Source of the DNA: Alistipes montrealensis
GTDB lineage: Bacteria > Bacteroidota > Bacteroidia > Bacteroidales > Rikenellaceae
Direction of reading: 5' to 3'
NCBI RefSeq assembly: GCF_018362775.1
Contig: NZ_JAGYXY010000004.1
Coordinates: 1 to 64,000, forward strand
DNA length: 64,000 nucleotides
A program made the translations under genes and the position numbers. This document shows, in pieces, positions 56,151 through 64,000 of the stretch; position 1 is the stretch's first letter, and each line of letters starts with the position of its first letter. The notes below the pieces were generated by a model. The model ran no database searches and was not told where the DNA came from. It saw only the letters and a program-made list of their open reading frames with translations.

Positions 56151-58286
56151 ATGAAGTATTTATCCATCAAAACCGCCCTCCTGCTCGGTGCGGCGGCGAT
56201 AGCGGCGAGTTGCGGCAATATGAAACAGATAAAACACCAGCCTTACCCCGTGGCGGAACGCGGCGAGGTGGCGGACAACTATTTCGGTACGGAGGTTCCC
56301 GACCCTTATCGTTGGCTCGAAGACGACAATTCCGAGGCCACGACCGCATGGGTTGCCGCCGAGAATGCCGTGACGCAGGACTATCTTTCGCAAATCCCCT
56401 TCCGCGGGGCTATCCGCGAGCGGCTGACCCAATTGTGGAACTATGCCAAGGAGAGCGCTCCGCGCAAGCACGGCGACTGGTATTATTATACGTATAACGA
56501 CGGTTTGCAGAACCAGGCGGTGATCTGCCGTACGAAGGAGCCGGGTGCGCCGGGCGAGGTATTCCTCGATCCCAATACGCTCTCCGACGACGGTACGGTG
56601 GCCCTGGCCGCCACGTCGTTTTCGAAAGACGGACGCTATTTCGCCTATTCGGCGGCCGCCTCGGGCTCGGACTGGGTCGTAATCCGCGTGATCGACACCG
56701 AAACCGGATCGCTCGCCGCCGACCGGATCGAGTGGGTGAAGTTCTCGGGCGCACAGTGGGCTCCCGATTCGAAGGGATTTTATTACAGCGCCTACGACGC
56801 TCCCAAATCGGGTGTCTATTCGTCGCAGAACCAGTTCCAGAAGGTTTATTACCACAAACTGGGGACGCCCCAGTCGGCCGATGTGCTCGTTTACGAGGAT
56901 CGGGAGCATCCGCTGCGTTACTTCTCGGCATGGCCCTCGGAGGACGGCAAATGGCTTTTCGTCGTGGGTTCGGAGGGCACGTCGGGAACCGAAGTGCTTT
57001 ACAGGAAATTGTCGGAACCGAAATTCCGCACCCTGCTGCCGGGCTTCGATGCCGATTACATGCCTGTCGACTGCAAGGACGACCAGCTTTACTACGTGAC
57101 CAACCGCAATGCGTCGAACTATGCGCTGATGAAGGTCGACCTGAACCGTCCGGCGGAGATCGTGACGGTGATTCCCGAAAGCGAGACGAACCTGCTCGAA
57201 GGCGTCGGAACGGCGGGCGGTTACCTGTTTGCCAGCTACCTGCAGGATGCGCAGAGCAAGGTTTGCCAGTATGACTACTCCGGCAAGCTGGTCCGCGAAG
57301 TGGCGCTTCCGGCCATCGGTTCGGTCGGCGGTTTCGACGGGAAAGAGAAAGATACGGAACTTTACTATACGCTGGTCAATTATACGGCGCCCGCGACGAT
57401 CTACAAATACGACATCGCTTCGGGCGAAACGTCGCTTTACAAGGCTCCGGAGGTGAATTTCGACCCTGCGCTGTTCGTAACCGAGCAGGTATTCTACACC
57501 TCGAAGGACGGTACGAAGGTCCCGATGTTCGTTACTCATCGCAAGGACATGAAGCGCAACGGCAAGAATCCCTGCCTGCTCTATGCCTACGGCGGTTTCC
57601 AGATCAACCAGACCCCGACGTTCAAACCCTCGGAGCTGATGTTCGTCGAGCAGGGCGGCATCTACTGTGTGGCCAACCTGCGCGGTGGTTCGGAGTACGG
57701 CGAAGCGTGGCACAAGGCCGGCATGCTCGAAAACAAACAGAATGTCTTCGACGATTTCATCGCTGCCGCCGAGTACCTCGTGGCTGAAAAATACACGTCG
57801 TCGTCGAAACTGGCTATCCATGGCGGTTCGAACGGCGGCCTGCTGGTCGGTGCCTGCGAGGTGCAGCGCCCGGACCTCTACGCCGTCTGCTTCCCGGCGG
57901 TAGGTGTGCTGGATATGCTCCGCTACCACAAGTTCACCATCGGCTGGGGCTGGGCTGTGGAGTACGGCTCGTCGGACAACGAAGAGCAGTTTGCCTATAT
58001 TTACAAGTATTCGCCCCTGCATAATATCAGGGAGGGTGTGAGCTATCCCGCGACGCTGGTGATGACTGCCGACCACGACGACCGCGTCGTTCCGGCCCAC
58101 TCGTTCAAGTTCGCAGCCACGATGCAGCATGCCCAGGCGGGCGACGCTCCGGTGCTTATCCGCATCGACTCGAAAGCGGGGCACGGTGCAGGCAAACCCA
58201 CTTCGAAACGCATCGACGAGGCGGCCGACATGTACGCATTCCTGTTCCAGAACATCGGTGTGCCGTACAAAGAGGTGAAAAAGTAG
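56151..58286 (+). CDS. Prolyl oligopeptidase (S9A) lipoprotein
   Basis: 711 residues with a lipoprotein-like signal (ALLLGAAAIAASC). An N-terminal beta-propeller spans about 80-430 and the alpha/beta hydrolase domain has Ser560 in HGGSNGGLL, the Asp region TADHDDRVVPAHS (about 640-651) and His678 in KAGHGAGKP. It cleaves short peptides after proline in the periplasm or at the cell surface. The full catalytic triad is present. Own promoter box; no clear terminator before the repeat that follows. Confidence 0.94.
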   Translation: MKYLSIKTALLLGAAAIAASCGNMKQIKHQPYPVAERGEVADNYFGTEVPDPYRWLEDDNSEATTAWVAAENAVTQDYLSQIPFRGAIRERLTQLWNYAKESAPRKHGDWYYYTYNDGLQNQAVICRTKEPGAPGEVFLDPNTLSDDGTVALAATSFSKDGRYFAYSAAASGSDWVVIRVIDTETGSLAADRIEWVKFSGAQWAPDSKGFYYSAYDAPKSGVYSSQNQFQKVYYHKLGTPQSADVLVYEDREHPLRYFSAWPSEDGKWLFVVGSEGTSGTEVLYRKLSEPKFRTLLPGFDADYMPVDCKDDQLYYVTNRNASNYALMKVDLNRPAEIVTVIPESETNLLEGVGTAGGYLFASYLQDAQSKVCQYDYSGKLVREVALPAIGSVGGFDGKEKDTELYYTLVNYTAPATIYKYDIASGETSLYKAPEVNFDPALFVTEQVFYTSKDGTKVPMFVTHRKDMKRNGKNPCLLYAYGGFQINQTPTFKPSELMFVEQGGIYCVANLRGGSEYGEAWHKAGMLENKQNVFDDFIAAAEYLVAEKYTSSSKLAIHGGSNGGLLVGACEVQRPDLYAVCFPAVGVLDMLRYHKFTIGWGWAVEYGSSDNEEQFAYIYKYSPLHNIREGVSYPATLVMTADHDDRVVPAHSFKFAATMQHAQAGDAPVLIRIDSKAGHGAGKPTSKRIDEAADMYAFLFQNIGVPYKEVKK

Positions 58287-58449
58287 AACTATTCCGGGCG
58301 AAGTCCCGGTCGCGCTGCGACAAGCCCCTCCCGAGGGAAGGGCTTGGGGTGGGGTAGATTTGTAAACGCGGCGTTCCGCCGCGGGAGTCCGGCGGTCGGT
58401 TGCCCCTGGACGGGTAAAGAAGCTACGTTAGGTTAAAAAGAGAGATAAC
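58287..58449 (+). repeat. Intergenic repeat, copy C, between the S9 peptidase and aspartate kinase
   Basis: The full form of the repeat: a hairpin AAGCCC...TCCC/GGGA...GGGCTT (58322-58345), core GGGGTAGATTTGTAAACGCG (58351-58370) and hairpin CGCGGCG/CGCCGCG (58367-58383). The rest of the gap carries no gene. Confidence 0.65.
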
Positions 58450-59706
58450 ATGAAAGTTTACAAATTCGGAGGCGCGTCGGTGCGGAATGCCGACGGCGTA
58501 AGGAATCTGCGCAAGATCATCGACGACGAGCAGAATCTGTTCATCATCGTTTCGGCGATGGGCAAGACGACCAATGCCCTGGAAAAGGTGTTCGAAGGGC
58601 TTCAGAAAGGCGATAAACAGCTCTCCATGGAGCACGTCGAATCCCTGCGCAAGTACCATGCGGAGATCGTCGACGATTTGTGGCACGAGCCCAAACGGCT
58701 GCCGACGGTCGACACACTGTTCGACGAACTGGAGACGGTCGCGACTCAGACCGTCTACAAATCCGCCGATGCGGAGTTGTGGTACGATACGATCGTAGCC
58801 TTCGGAGAGTTGGTGTCGACGACGATCATCTCCGAATACCTGAACTACGCCGGGGTGTCGAACCACTGGATCGACATGCGCCGCTGTTTCCTCACCGAGC
58901 AGCGCCACAAGGATGCGGGCGTCGACATCGAAGCCTCGACGGCGCTGCTGAAAAATGCGCTGGGCAGCTGTGTCGAAAATATCTTCATCGGACAGGGATT
59001 CATCGGCGGTGCGCCCGACGGCACGACCACGACCCTCGGCCGCGAAGGATCGGACTACTCGGCGGCCGTGGTGGCCAACATCCTCGATGCGGAGTCGATG
59101 TCCGTGTGGAAGGATGTGGACGGCGTGATGAACGCCGACCCGAAGGCGTTTCCCGACGCCGTGCAGATCGCCGAACTGAACTACCTCGATACCATCGAAC
59201 TGGCTTACAGCGGTGCGCAGATCATCCACCCCAAGACGATCAAACCGCTCCAGAACAAGAATATCCCGCTCTACGTGCGTCCCTTCGGCGACAAGCGCAA
59301 GCCCGGTACGGTGATCCGCGGCATGTCGGCCCCGGTCGACGTACCCATCCTGATCCTCAAGAAAGACCAGGTGCTGCTGACGATCCGTTCGCGTGACTTC
59401 TCGTTCGTACTGGAGGAGAAATTCGCCACGATCTTCTCGCTGCTGGAGCGTTTCCGCATCAAGGCCAACCTGATCCACAATTCGGCCGTGAACCTGAGCC
59501 TGTGCGTCGATAATTCGTGGCATATCGACGAGGCGATCGAGGCGTTGCGCGAAGCGGGCTTCGACGTGATGAAGGCCGAGAACATGGAACTGCTCACGGT
59601 GCGCGGCTATACCGACGAACTGTGGCGCAAATACGCCCGCGGTCCGCAGGTTTTTGTCCGGCAGGCTACGCAGTCGACCGTACGTGTGGTGCGCAAGCGC
59701 GAGTAA
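58450..59706 (+). CDS. Aspartate kinase (monofunctional)
   Basis: 418 residues. ATP site KFGGASVRNADGV at the N-terminus, TLGREGSDYSAAVVA and VMNADPKAFPDA in the catalytic domain, and two ACT domains in the last 130 residues (VLLTIRSRDFSFVLEEKF and HNSAVNLSLCVDNSWHIDE), where lysine or threonine would bind for feedback. It phosphorylates aspartate for lysine, threonine and methionine. No homoserine dehydrogenase is fused. No exact -7 box was found. Confidence 0.94.
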   Translation: MKVYKFGGASVRNADGVRNLRKIIDDEQNLFIIVSAMGKTTNALEKVFEGLQKGDKQLSMEHVESLRKYHAEIVDDLWHEPKRLPTVDTLFDELETVATQTVYKSADAELWYDTIVAFGELVSTTIISEYLNYAGVSNHWIDMRRCFLTEQRHKDAGVDIEASTALLKNALGSCVENIFIGQGFIGGAPDGTTTTLGREGSDYSAAVVANILDAESMSVWKDVDGVMNADPKAFPDAVQIAELNYLDTIELAYSGAQIIHPKTIKPLQNKNIPLYVRPFGDKRKPGTVIRGMSAPVDVPILILKKDQVLLTIRSRDFSFVLEEKFATIFSLLERFRIKANLIHNSAVNLSLCVDNSWHIDEAIEALREAGFDVMKAENMELLTVRGYTDELWRKYARGPQVFVRQATQSTVRVVRKRE

Positions 59707-59724
59707 ACGCTCTGCCGGAAACCG

Positions 59725-59762
59725 AAAACGGCGGCCTCCTGCAAGGAGACTGCCGTTTTTCG
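59725..59762. terminator. Hairpin between aspartate kinase and the DUF4435 gene
   Basis: AAAACGGC / GCCGTTTT with an inner CTCCT/AGGAG pair and loop GCA, followed by T; lies between converging genes. Confidence 0.7.
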
Positions 59763-59778
59763 TACCCGGACGCGGCGG

Positions 59779-60876
59779 TTACTGTTGTCCCGAGCGCAGC
59801 TTGTGGAGAATGCCGATCATCGATGTGTCCTTGATTTCGCCGCTGCGTTTCATGTTCCAGATCGTGCGGGCGATGTAACGCTCGATGTCGCGCTGCAGGC
59901 GTTTGTAAAGCGGGCATCTGGTATAGTTCTCGTTGTCGAGCAGCACGTCGCGGATCGAGCGCAGCGAGTTGGTGTAGTTCGACATTTCGTTCTTGAGCGC
60001 TACGCCCTGTTTCTTCGAGGCGGTGATCTTGGCGATCGACATGGCCCGCAGTTTTTCGCACACGGTGTTGAGCATGATCAGCACCACGTTGTCCATCAGC
60101 GTATGGCCGTGCATGAACAGGTAGGCGTTTTCGGGTGTCAGTCCGCGTTCTTTGAGTTGCTCTTCGAACTCCTTCATCGGTTCGGTCATCCGCGGATTGC
60201 GCTGGCGGAGCAGGTTTTCGCGTTTCGAGACGTTGCGCCTGAGCCACTCGATCGTCTTGGCCCCGTTGTCTTCGATGTCGAGGTAGCCGATGCGCACCGA
60301 CTGCTTGAAGTCGATCAGCGGAAAGACGTTCTCCGAGGCCAGTTGCGCCGAGTAGGCGTACCAGAGGAACAGCGGATAAATCGTGCACGAATATGCGTGC
60401 ATGAACTTCACGAAATCGAAGATGCGCGTGTCGTTCTTGGTGGCCTTGACGCAGACGTTGTGCAGCGAAGGGGCGTAGCAGAGGTAGTTTTCGGTGGCGT
60501 AGGCGTAGGTGTGGAACATGAAGCGGGCCCCTGCGACCTCCTTCGACTGGGGCGTGCGTCCGGCGAAGAGGTAGTCGAAGTCCGAGTCGACGCAGAGGAT
60601 CATCTCCTCCGACGAACGGGGGATCATTCCCATGAGCACCTTCTTGCCTTTGGGCAGGTCGCCGCGGTCGGGAACCGAGATTTCGAAATGCAGGTAGGGA
60701 TTCTGGAAGTGGTCGAAGATACCGCGCCAGAAGGCTACGTCTTCGTAACCTTCGACATAGACCTTCACCAGGCGCTGGTCGGGGTTTGCCGGCAGCGGTT
60801 TGGGCAGCTCGTCGAGCGTCATCGGACGCGTGAAGGGGTTGAGCTTGCGCAGTTTTTCGCGGAACTTCTTAGCCAT
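59779..60876 (-). CDS. DUF4435 / TOPRIM-like protein
   Basis: 365 residues. VYVEGYEDVAFWRGIF (about 37-52) and MILCVDSDFDYLF (about 91-103) match the Glu and DxD parts of a TOPRIM fold, as in DUF4435 and OLD-type proteins. The rest is helical (YATENYLCYAP, then ENAYLFMHGHTLMDN). No ATPase partner is fused or adjacent. Function is unknown; nucleic-acid cleavage or a structural role are possible. Divergent from the SUI1 gene. Confidence 0.75.
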   Translation of the reverse strand: MAKKFREKLRKLNPFTRPMTLDELPKPLPANPDQRLVKVYVEGYEDVAFWRGIFDHFQNPYLHFEISVPDRGDLPKGKKVLMGMIPRSSEEMILCVDSDFDYLFAGRTPQSKEVAGARFMFHTYAYATENYLCYAPSLHNVCVKATKNDTRIFDFVKFMHAYSCTIYPLFLWYAYSAQLASENVFPLIDFKQSVRIGYLDIEDNGAKTIEWLRRNVSKRENLLRQRNPRMTEPMKEFEEQLKERGLTPENAYLFMHGHTLMDNVVLIMLNTVCEKLRAMSIAKITASKKQGVALKNEMSNYTNSLRSIRDVLLDNENYTRCPLYKRLQRDIERYIARTIWNMKRSGEIKDTSMIGILHKLRSGQQ

Positions 60877-60883
60877 GCGTCAA

Positions 60884-60891
60884 CAAAGATA
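60884..60891 (-). promoter_or_regulatory. TAnnTTTG -7 box for the DUF4435 gene
   Basis: Minus strand TATCTTTG, 7 bases before the ATG, implying a very short leader. Confidence 0.55.
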
Positions 60892-60901
60892 AATATTTTA
60901 C

Positions 60902-60909
60902 TAATTTTG
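60902..60909 (+). promoter_or_regulatory. TAnnTTTG -7 box for the SUI1 gene
   Basis: TAATTTTG, 51 bases before the ATG, close to the divergent box at 60884. Confidence 0.5.
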
Positions 60910-60960
60910 CGCAATATATTACGCCGCTTTCAGCGTTTAATTTCAACCATTCGAACAACT

Positions 60961-61308
60961 ATGGCCGACAACGATTGGAAATCGCGGCTCGGGATGGTCT
61001 ACTCGACCGATCCGGGCTTCAACTACGAAACGGACGAAGAATCCGAAGCCGAAACCCTGCCGCCCGGGCGGCAGGACCTGCGTGTGTGGCTCGACCGCAA
61101 GCAGCGGGCGGGCAAGGTTGTGACCCTCGTCAAGGGTTTCGTGGGCCGCGATGCCGACCTTCAGGAACTGGCGCGCCTGCTGAAATCCAAATGCGGTGTC
61201 GGCGGCTCCGCCAAGGAGGGCGAAATCATCATTCAGGGCGACCACCGCGACCGCGTGGTCGAACTGCTCACCCGCAGCGGCTACCGCTGCAAAAAAGCCG
61301 GATCGTAA
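60961..61308 (+). CDS. SUI1/YciH-type translation factor
   Basis: 115 residues from the ATG at 60961. The C-terminal SUI1 (eIF1-like) fold shows VTLVKGFVGRDADLQELARL, LKSKCGVGGSAKEGEIIIQG and the basic end SGYRCKKAGS. Bacterial YciH proteins bind the ribosome, with unclear physiological roles. The next gene starts with GTG one base after its stop. Confidence 0.9.
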   Translation: MADNDWKSRLGMVYSTDPGFNYETDEESEAETLPPGRQDLRVWLDRKQRAGKVVTLVKGFVGRDADLQELARLLKSKCGVGGSAKEGEIIIQGDHRDRVVELLTRSGYRCKKAGS

Positions 61309-61309
61309 C

Positions 61310-64000
61310 GTGCGCCGGCTGCTGTTCCTCTTCGCACTTCTGTGCGCGGTGTGCGGCACGGAGCGCGCCGCCGCCCAGTATTACACCTGGGGTTCCGATC
61401 CTCCGCTGAAATGGTCGACGATCCGTACGCCCGACGTGCGGATGATCTATCCCGATACGGTCTCCGACATTGCCCGCCGCACGCTGTTCTACATCCGCAC
61501 CGTGAGGCCCGACATCGGTTACGGCTTCCGCCACGGTCCGATGCGCATTCCCTTCGTCATGCACCCCGAGAATTTCCAGTCGAACGGGCTGGTGATGTAT
61601 CTTCCCAAACGTGTGGAGTTCCTCACCTCGCCTGCCGTCGACAGCTATTCGATGCCGTGGTACAAACAACTCGTGGCCCACGAATACCGCCATGCCGTGC
61701 AGTACAACAACCTCGACCGGGGCGTTATCCGCGCCCTGAGCTATGTGCTCGGGCAGCAGGGTTCGACCATCGGCCTGCTGTGCATGCCGATCTGGGCCAT
61801 GGAGGGCGACGCCGTGATGTCCGAGACGATGATGTCGTCGTTCGGCCGCGGCCTGCAACCTTCCTTCTCGCTGGCTTACCGCGCCATAGGGAGCGTCGGC
61901 CGCGACCGCCGCAACATCGACCGCTGGTTCTGCGGGTCCTACCGCGACTACATTCCCGACCACTACGAACTGGGTTACCAGATTTGCTCTTATGCCTACG
62001 AACGTTACGGCGAGAACGTCTGGGACAAGGTCGCATGGTACGGCTCGCGCAATCCTTATGTGCTGGCCACGACGCGTGTCGCGTTGGGCAAGTTCTATAA
62101 AACCAACGTCATGAAACTCTTCCGCGAGACCTTCGACGAACTGGAACACTACTGGGATTCGCTGCCGAAGGTCGAAGACAGCGCGAAGACGCTCACCCCG
62201 CTTCCGGAGAAGAACTACACGACTTACCAGTGGCCCCTGCCGCTGGGCGATACGGCTGTGCTGGTGCTGAAAACCGACCTCGACCGCGTGTCGCGGTTCG
62301 TCGAGGTCGACCGTCGCACGGGCGGGGAACGCACGATCTGCCGTACGGGGCAGGTTTCGACGCGTCCGTCGATGTCGGGCGGCCGCGTCTGGTGGACCGA
62401 GTACCGCCGCTCGGCGCTTTTCGAACAGCGCGTCAACTCGCAACTGTGCTACATGGACCTTGCCGACGGTGTGCCCCGTTCGGTTGCCCGGCAGCGAAGG
62501 GTGCTCTATCCCACGGCTTCGGGGGAGGAGTTCGGATGGGTGGAATACAATCCTGATGGCCGCTATACGGTTTTCGTGCGTCACGGCGATGCTGCCCAGC
62601 GGCAGTTCGAGACGCCCGAACGCTCCGAGATTCACGGACTGGCGTGGGACGACCTGACGGTGGCGTGGTATGTACTGGTCACGGACGACAGCGGCATGTG
62701 GATCGGCCGTATCGACTCCGACGGCATGCACCCGATCACCGAGGGGGCCTATATCACCCTCTCGAACCTCCGGGCCGGAGACGGCAAACTCTACTACGGT
62801 TCGATCGCTTCGGGTAAGGACGAAGCCCATTGCTACGACCTGATGGCCCGCCGCGAATACCGCATCACCACTTCGGCTTACGGCTCCTTCGCACCCGTCC
62901 CGACGGAGGGCGGGGTGCTGCTGACGACCTACGACCGCCTCGGTTACCGGGTGACGGAGCAGGCGGCGGACCCTTCGGACAGTCTGCTGATTCCCGTTAC
63001 GCCCTCGCAACTGCCCGTCAACCTCGTGAATCCGCCCCGCAAGCGCTGGGATGTGGTGAACCTCGATACGGTGAACTATACGCGTCTCGATTCCGTCGAA
63101 CAGTGCGGCACGTTCCGCGCGAAGCGTTACCGCAAGGTTCCCAACCTGGTGAACGTCCATAGCTGGATGCCCGTGGCGTTCAATCCCTTCGCCGCGGTCG
63201 ACGAACATGTAATCGACCTCAATGTGGGCCTCACGCTGATGTCGCAGAACCTGCTGTCGAACACCGAGGCGTACGCCTCCTACGGCTGGAACCGCCACGA
63301 AGGGTCGCTCGTGAACCTCGGCGTGCGCTATTTCGGGCTGGGGATGCGTTTCGACCTGGACGCCTCCTACGGCGGCAACCAGCTCTTCTACTCGCTGGCC
63401 GGGCGTGACGAGGAGGGCAATCCGGTCTACCAGACCCGCCCCGCACCCGACAAATACTACTCCGTGGGGTTGTCGACGACCCTCCCGCTCTATTTCCAGC
63501 GGGGTTACCATACGCGCCAGTTATCCGTTTCGGCGGGCTGGAACTATTCGAACGGCATGGTCGCCGACCTCGACAAGATCGAGTGGAGCAACGGCGGTAT
63601 CCACAACATCCAGCGTATCGGCTTCAACAAGGGTTTGCACAAGGTTTCGTTCGGCGTCGGATTTTCCGACCAGGTGCGCATGGCCCACCGTGACATCGCA
63701 CCCCGCTGGGGCTATACCCTCAGCACGAATTACACGTTCAATCCGGCAAACGCCCATTTCAGCGACCTGATGTCGTTCTACGGGCAGGCTTACCTGCCGG
63801 GATTCGCACCCCACAACTCGGTGCTCGTCGCCGCGACTTACCAGACTTCGGTCGGCGGTTACAAGTTCCCGGCGGGCTATGCGCCGCTGAGTTACAAATC
63901 CTCGCGGCTGATTCCCCGTGGCTTTACCTCGGCGGACATCGTTTCGAACAACTACACCGCCGCTGCGGTCAACTACCAGTTGCCGGTGTGGTATCCCGAA
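61310..64000 (+). CDS. Secreted HExxH metallopeptidase-like protein with propeller and barrel, 3' end missing
   Basis: Open from a GTG at 61310 to the window end, at least 897 residues. A signal peptide (MRRLLFLFALLCAV, ending AAAQ) is followed by a zincin core: AHEYRHAVQ (HExxH, residues 124-128) and WAMEGDAV (Glu165), plausible zinc ligands. Then come beta-propeller-like stretches (VLKTDLDRVSRFVEVD, SGGRVWWTEYR) and a C-terminal part rich in outer-membrane strands (VNLGVRYFGLGMRFDLDAS, SVGLSTTLPLYFQ). It looks like an exported peptidase tethered to an outer-membrane barrel. GTG is chosen since the signal peptide begins there. Confidence 0.8.
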   Translation, partial: MRRLLFLFALLCAVCGTERAAAQYYTWGSDPPLKWSTIRTPDVRMIYPDTVSDIARRTLFYIRTVRPDIGYGFRHGPMRIPFVMHPENFQSNGLVMYLPKRVEFLTSPAVDSYSMPWYKQLVAHEYRHAVQYNNLDRGVIRALSYVLGQQGSTIGLLCMPIWAMEGDAVMSETMMSSFGRGLQPSFSLAYRAIGSVGRDRRNIDRWFCGSYRDYIPDHYELGYQICSYAYERYGENVWDKVAWYGSRNPYVLATTRVALGKFYKTNVMKLFRETFDELEHYWDSLPKVEDSAKTLTPLPEKNYTTYQWPLPLGDTAVLVLKTDLDRVSRFVEVDRRTGGERTICRTGQVSTRPSMSGGRVWWTEYRRSALFEQRVNSQLCYMDLADGVPRSVARQRRVLYPTASGEEFGWVEYNPDGRYTVFVRHGDAAQRQFETPERSEIHGLAWDDLTVAWYVLVTDDSGMWIGRIDSDGMHPITEGAYITLSNLRAGDGKLYYGSIASGKDEAHCYDLMARREYRITTSAYGSFAPVPTEGGVLLTTYDRLGYRVTEQAADPSDSLLIPVTPSQLPVNLVNPPRKRWDVVNLDTVNYTRLDSVEQCGTFRAKRYRKVPNLVNVHSWMPVAFNPFAAVDEHVIDLNVGLTLMSQNLLSNTEAYASYGWNRHEGSLVNLGVRYFGLGMRFDLDASYGGNQLFYSLAGRDEEGNPVYQTRPAPDKYYSVGLSTTLPLYFQRGYHTRQLSVSAGWNYSNGMVADLDKIEWSNGGIHNIQRIGFNKGLHKVSFGVGFSDQVRMAHRDIAPRWGYTLSTNYTFNPANAHFSDLMSFYGQAYLPGFAPHNSVLVAATYQTSVGGYKFPAGYAPLSYKSSRLIPRGFTSADIVSNNYTAAAVNYQLPVWYPE

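Overview
The window reads as a chromosomal segment of a Bacteroidales bacterium, most likely Alistipes (Rikenellaceae). The reasons are GC-rich genes carrying the Bacteroidetes -7 promoter box (TAnnTTTG) instead of -35/-10 promoters, weak Shine-Dalgarno sites, the Bacteroidetes gene string bamD-rpoZ-coaBC-recN, many PorT-type outer-membrane barrels and a TonB receptor with a carboxypeptidase-like N-terminal domain. The genus is an inference from gene content and base composition. No 16S rRNA, CRISPR array or insertion sequence was seen.

Layout. (1) 1-12139, plus strand: a surface-polysaccharide operon. It holds the tail of a CapD/WbpM-like dehydratase, a TagD-like cytidylyltransferase, a LicD-type transferase, a Wzx flippase, a glycosyltransferase, a Wzy-like polymerase, a second glycosyltransferase, a three-gene UDP-2-acetamido-2,6-dideoxy-L-hexose module (dehydratase/5-epimerase, 2-epimerase, RmlD-like reductase), a WbuB-like glycosyltransferase and a WecA-family initiating transferase. 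Two hairpins end it. (2) 12258-29474: secreted beta-galactosidase, a KamA-family radical SAM protein, pirin, prfC-nadB, queA, outer-membrane barrels with a cation/proton antiporter, enolase and a small Fe-S protein. (3) 27870-32289, minus strand: a MarR-controlled TolC/HlyD/MFS efflux operon. (4) 32319-35801: an AT-rich block with one large SF1 helicase, next to tRNA-His; a possible horizontally acquired island. (5) 36154-51553: groES-groEL, an EamA transporter, an aquaporin, an NTase-like protein, recN, coaBC, rpoZ, bamD, another barrel, cardiolipin synthase, greA, a small cysteine-bearing protein beside a TonB receptor, and malate dehydrogenase. (6) 51768-64000: gcvH, a two-gene secreted pair of unknown function, birA-dapD, a prolyl oligopeptidase, aspartate kinase, a DUF4435/TOPRIM-like protein, a SUI1-type factor, and a GTG-started secreted HExxH protein that runs off the window.

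How the parts fit. Region 1 encodes activated sugars, transferases, flippase and polymerase for a Wzx/Wzy surface glycan probably carrying an L-QuiNAc or L-RhaNAc type sugar and a CDP-derived phospho-substituent. The rest is mostly housekeeping, in short operons separated by strong hairpins and TAnnTTTG boxes. Items worth a second look are the isolated SF1 helicase, a dispersed intergenic repeat (three copies), an unusually structured nadB leader, palindromic divergent promoters, the secreted pair at 52337-54434, the small Cys protein with its TonB receptor, and the truncated HExxH protein.
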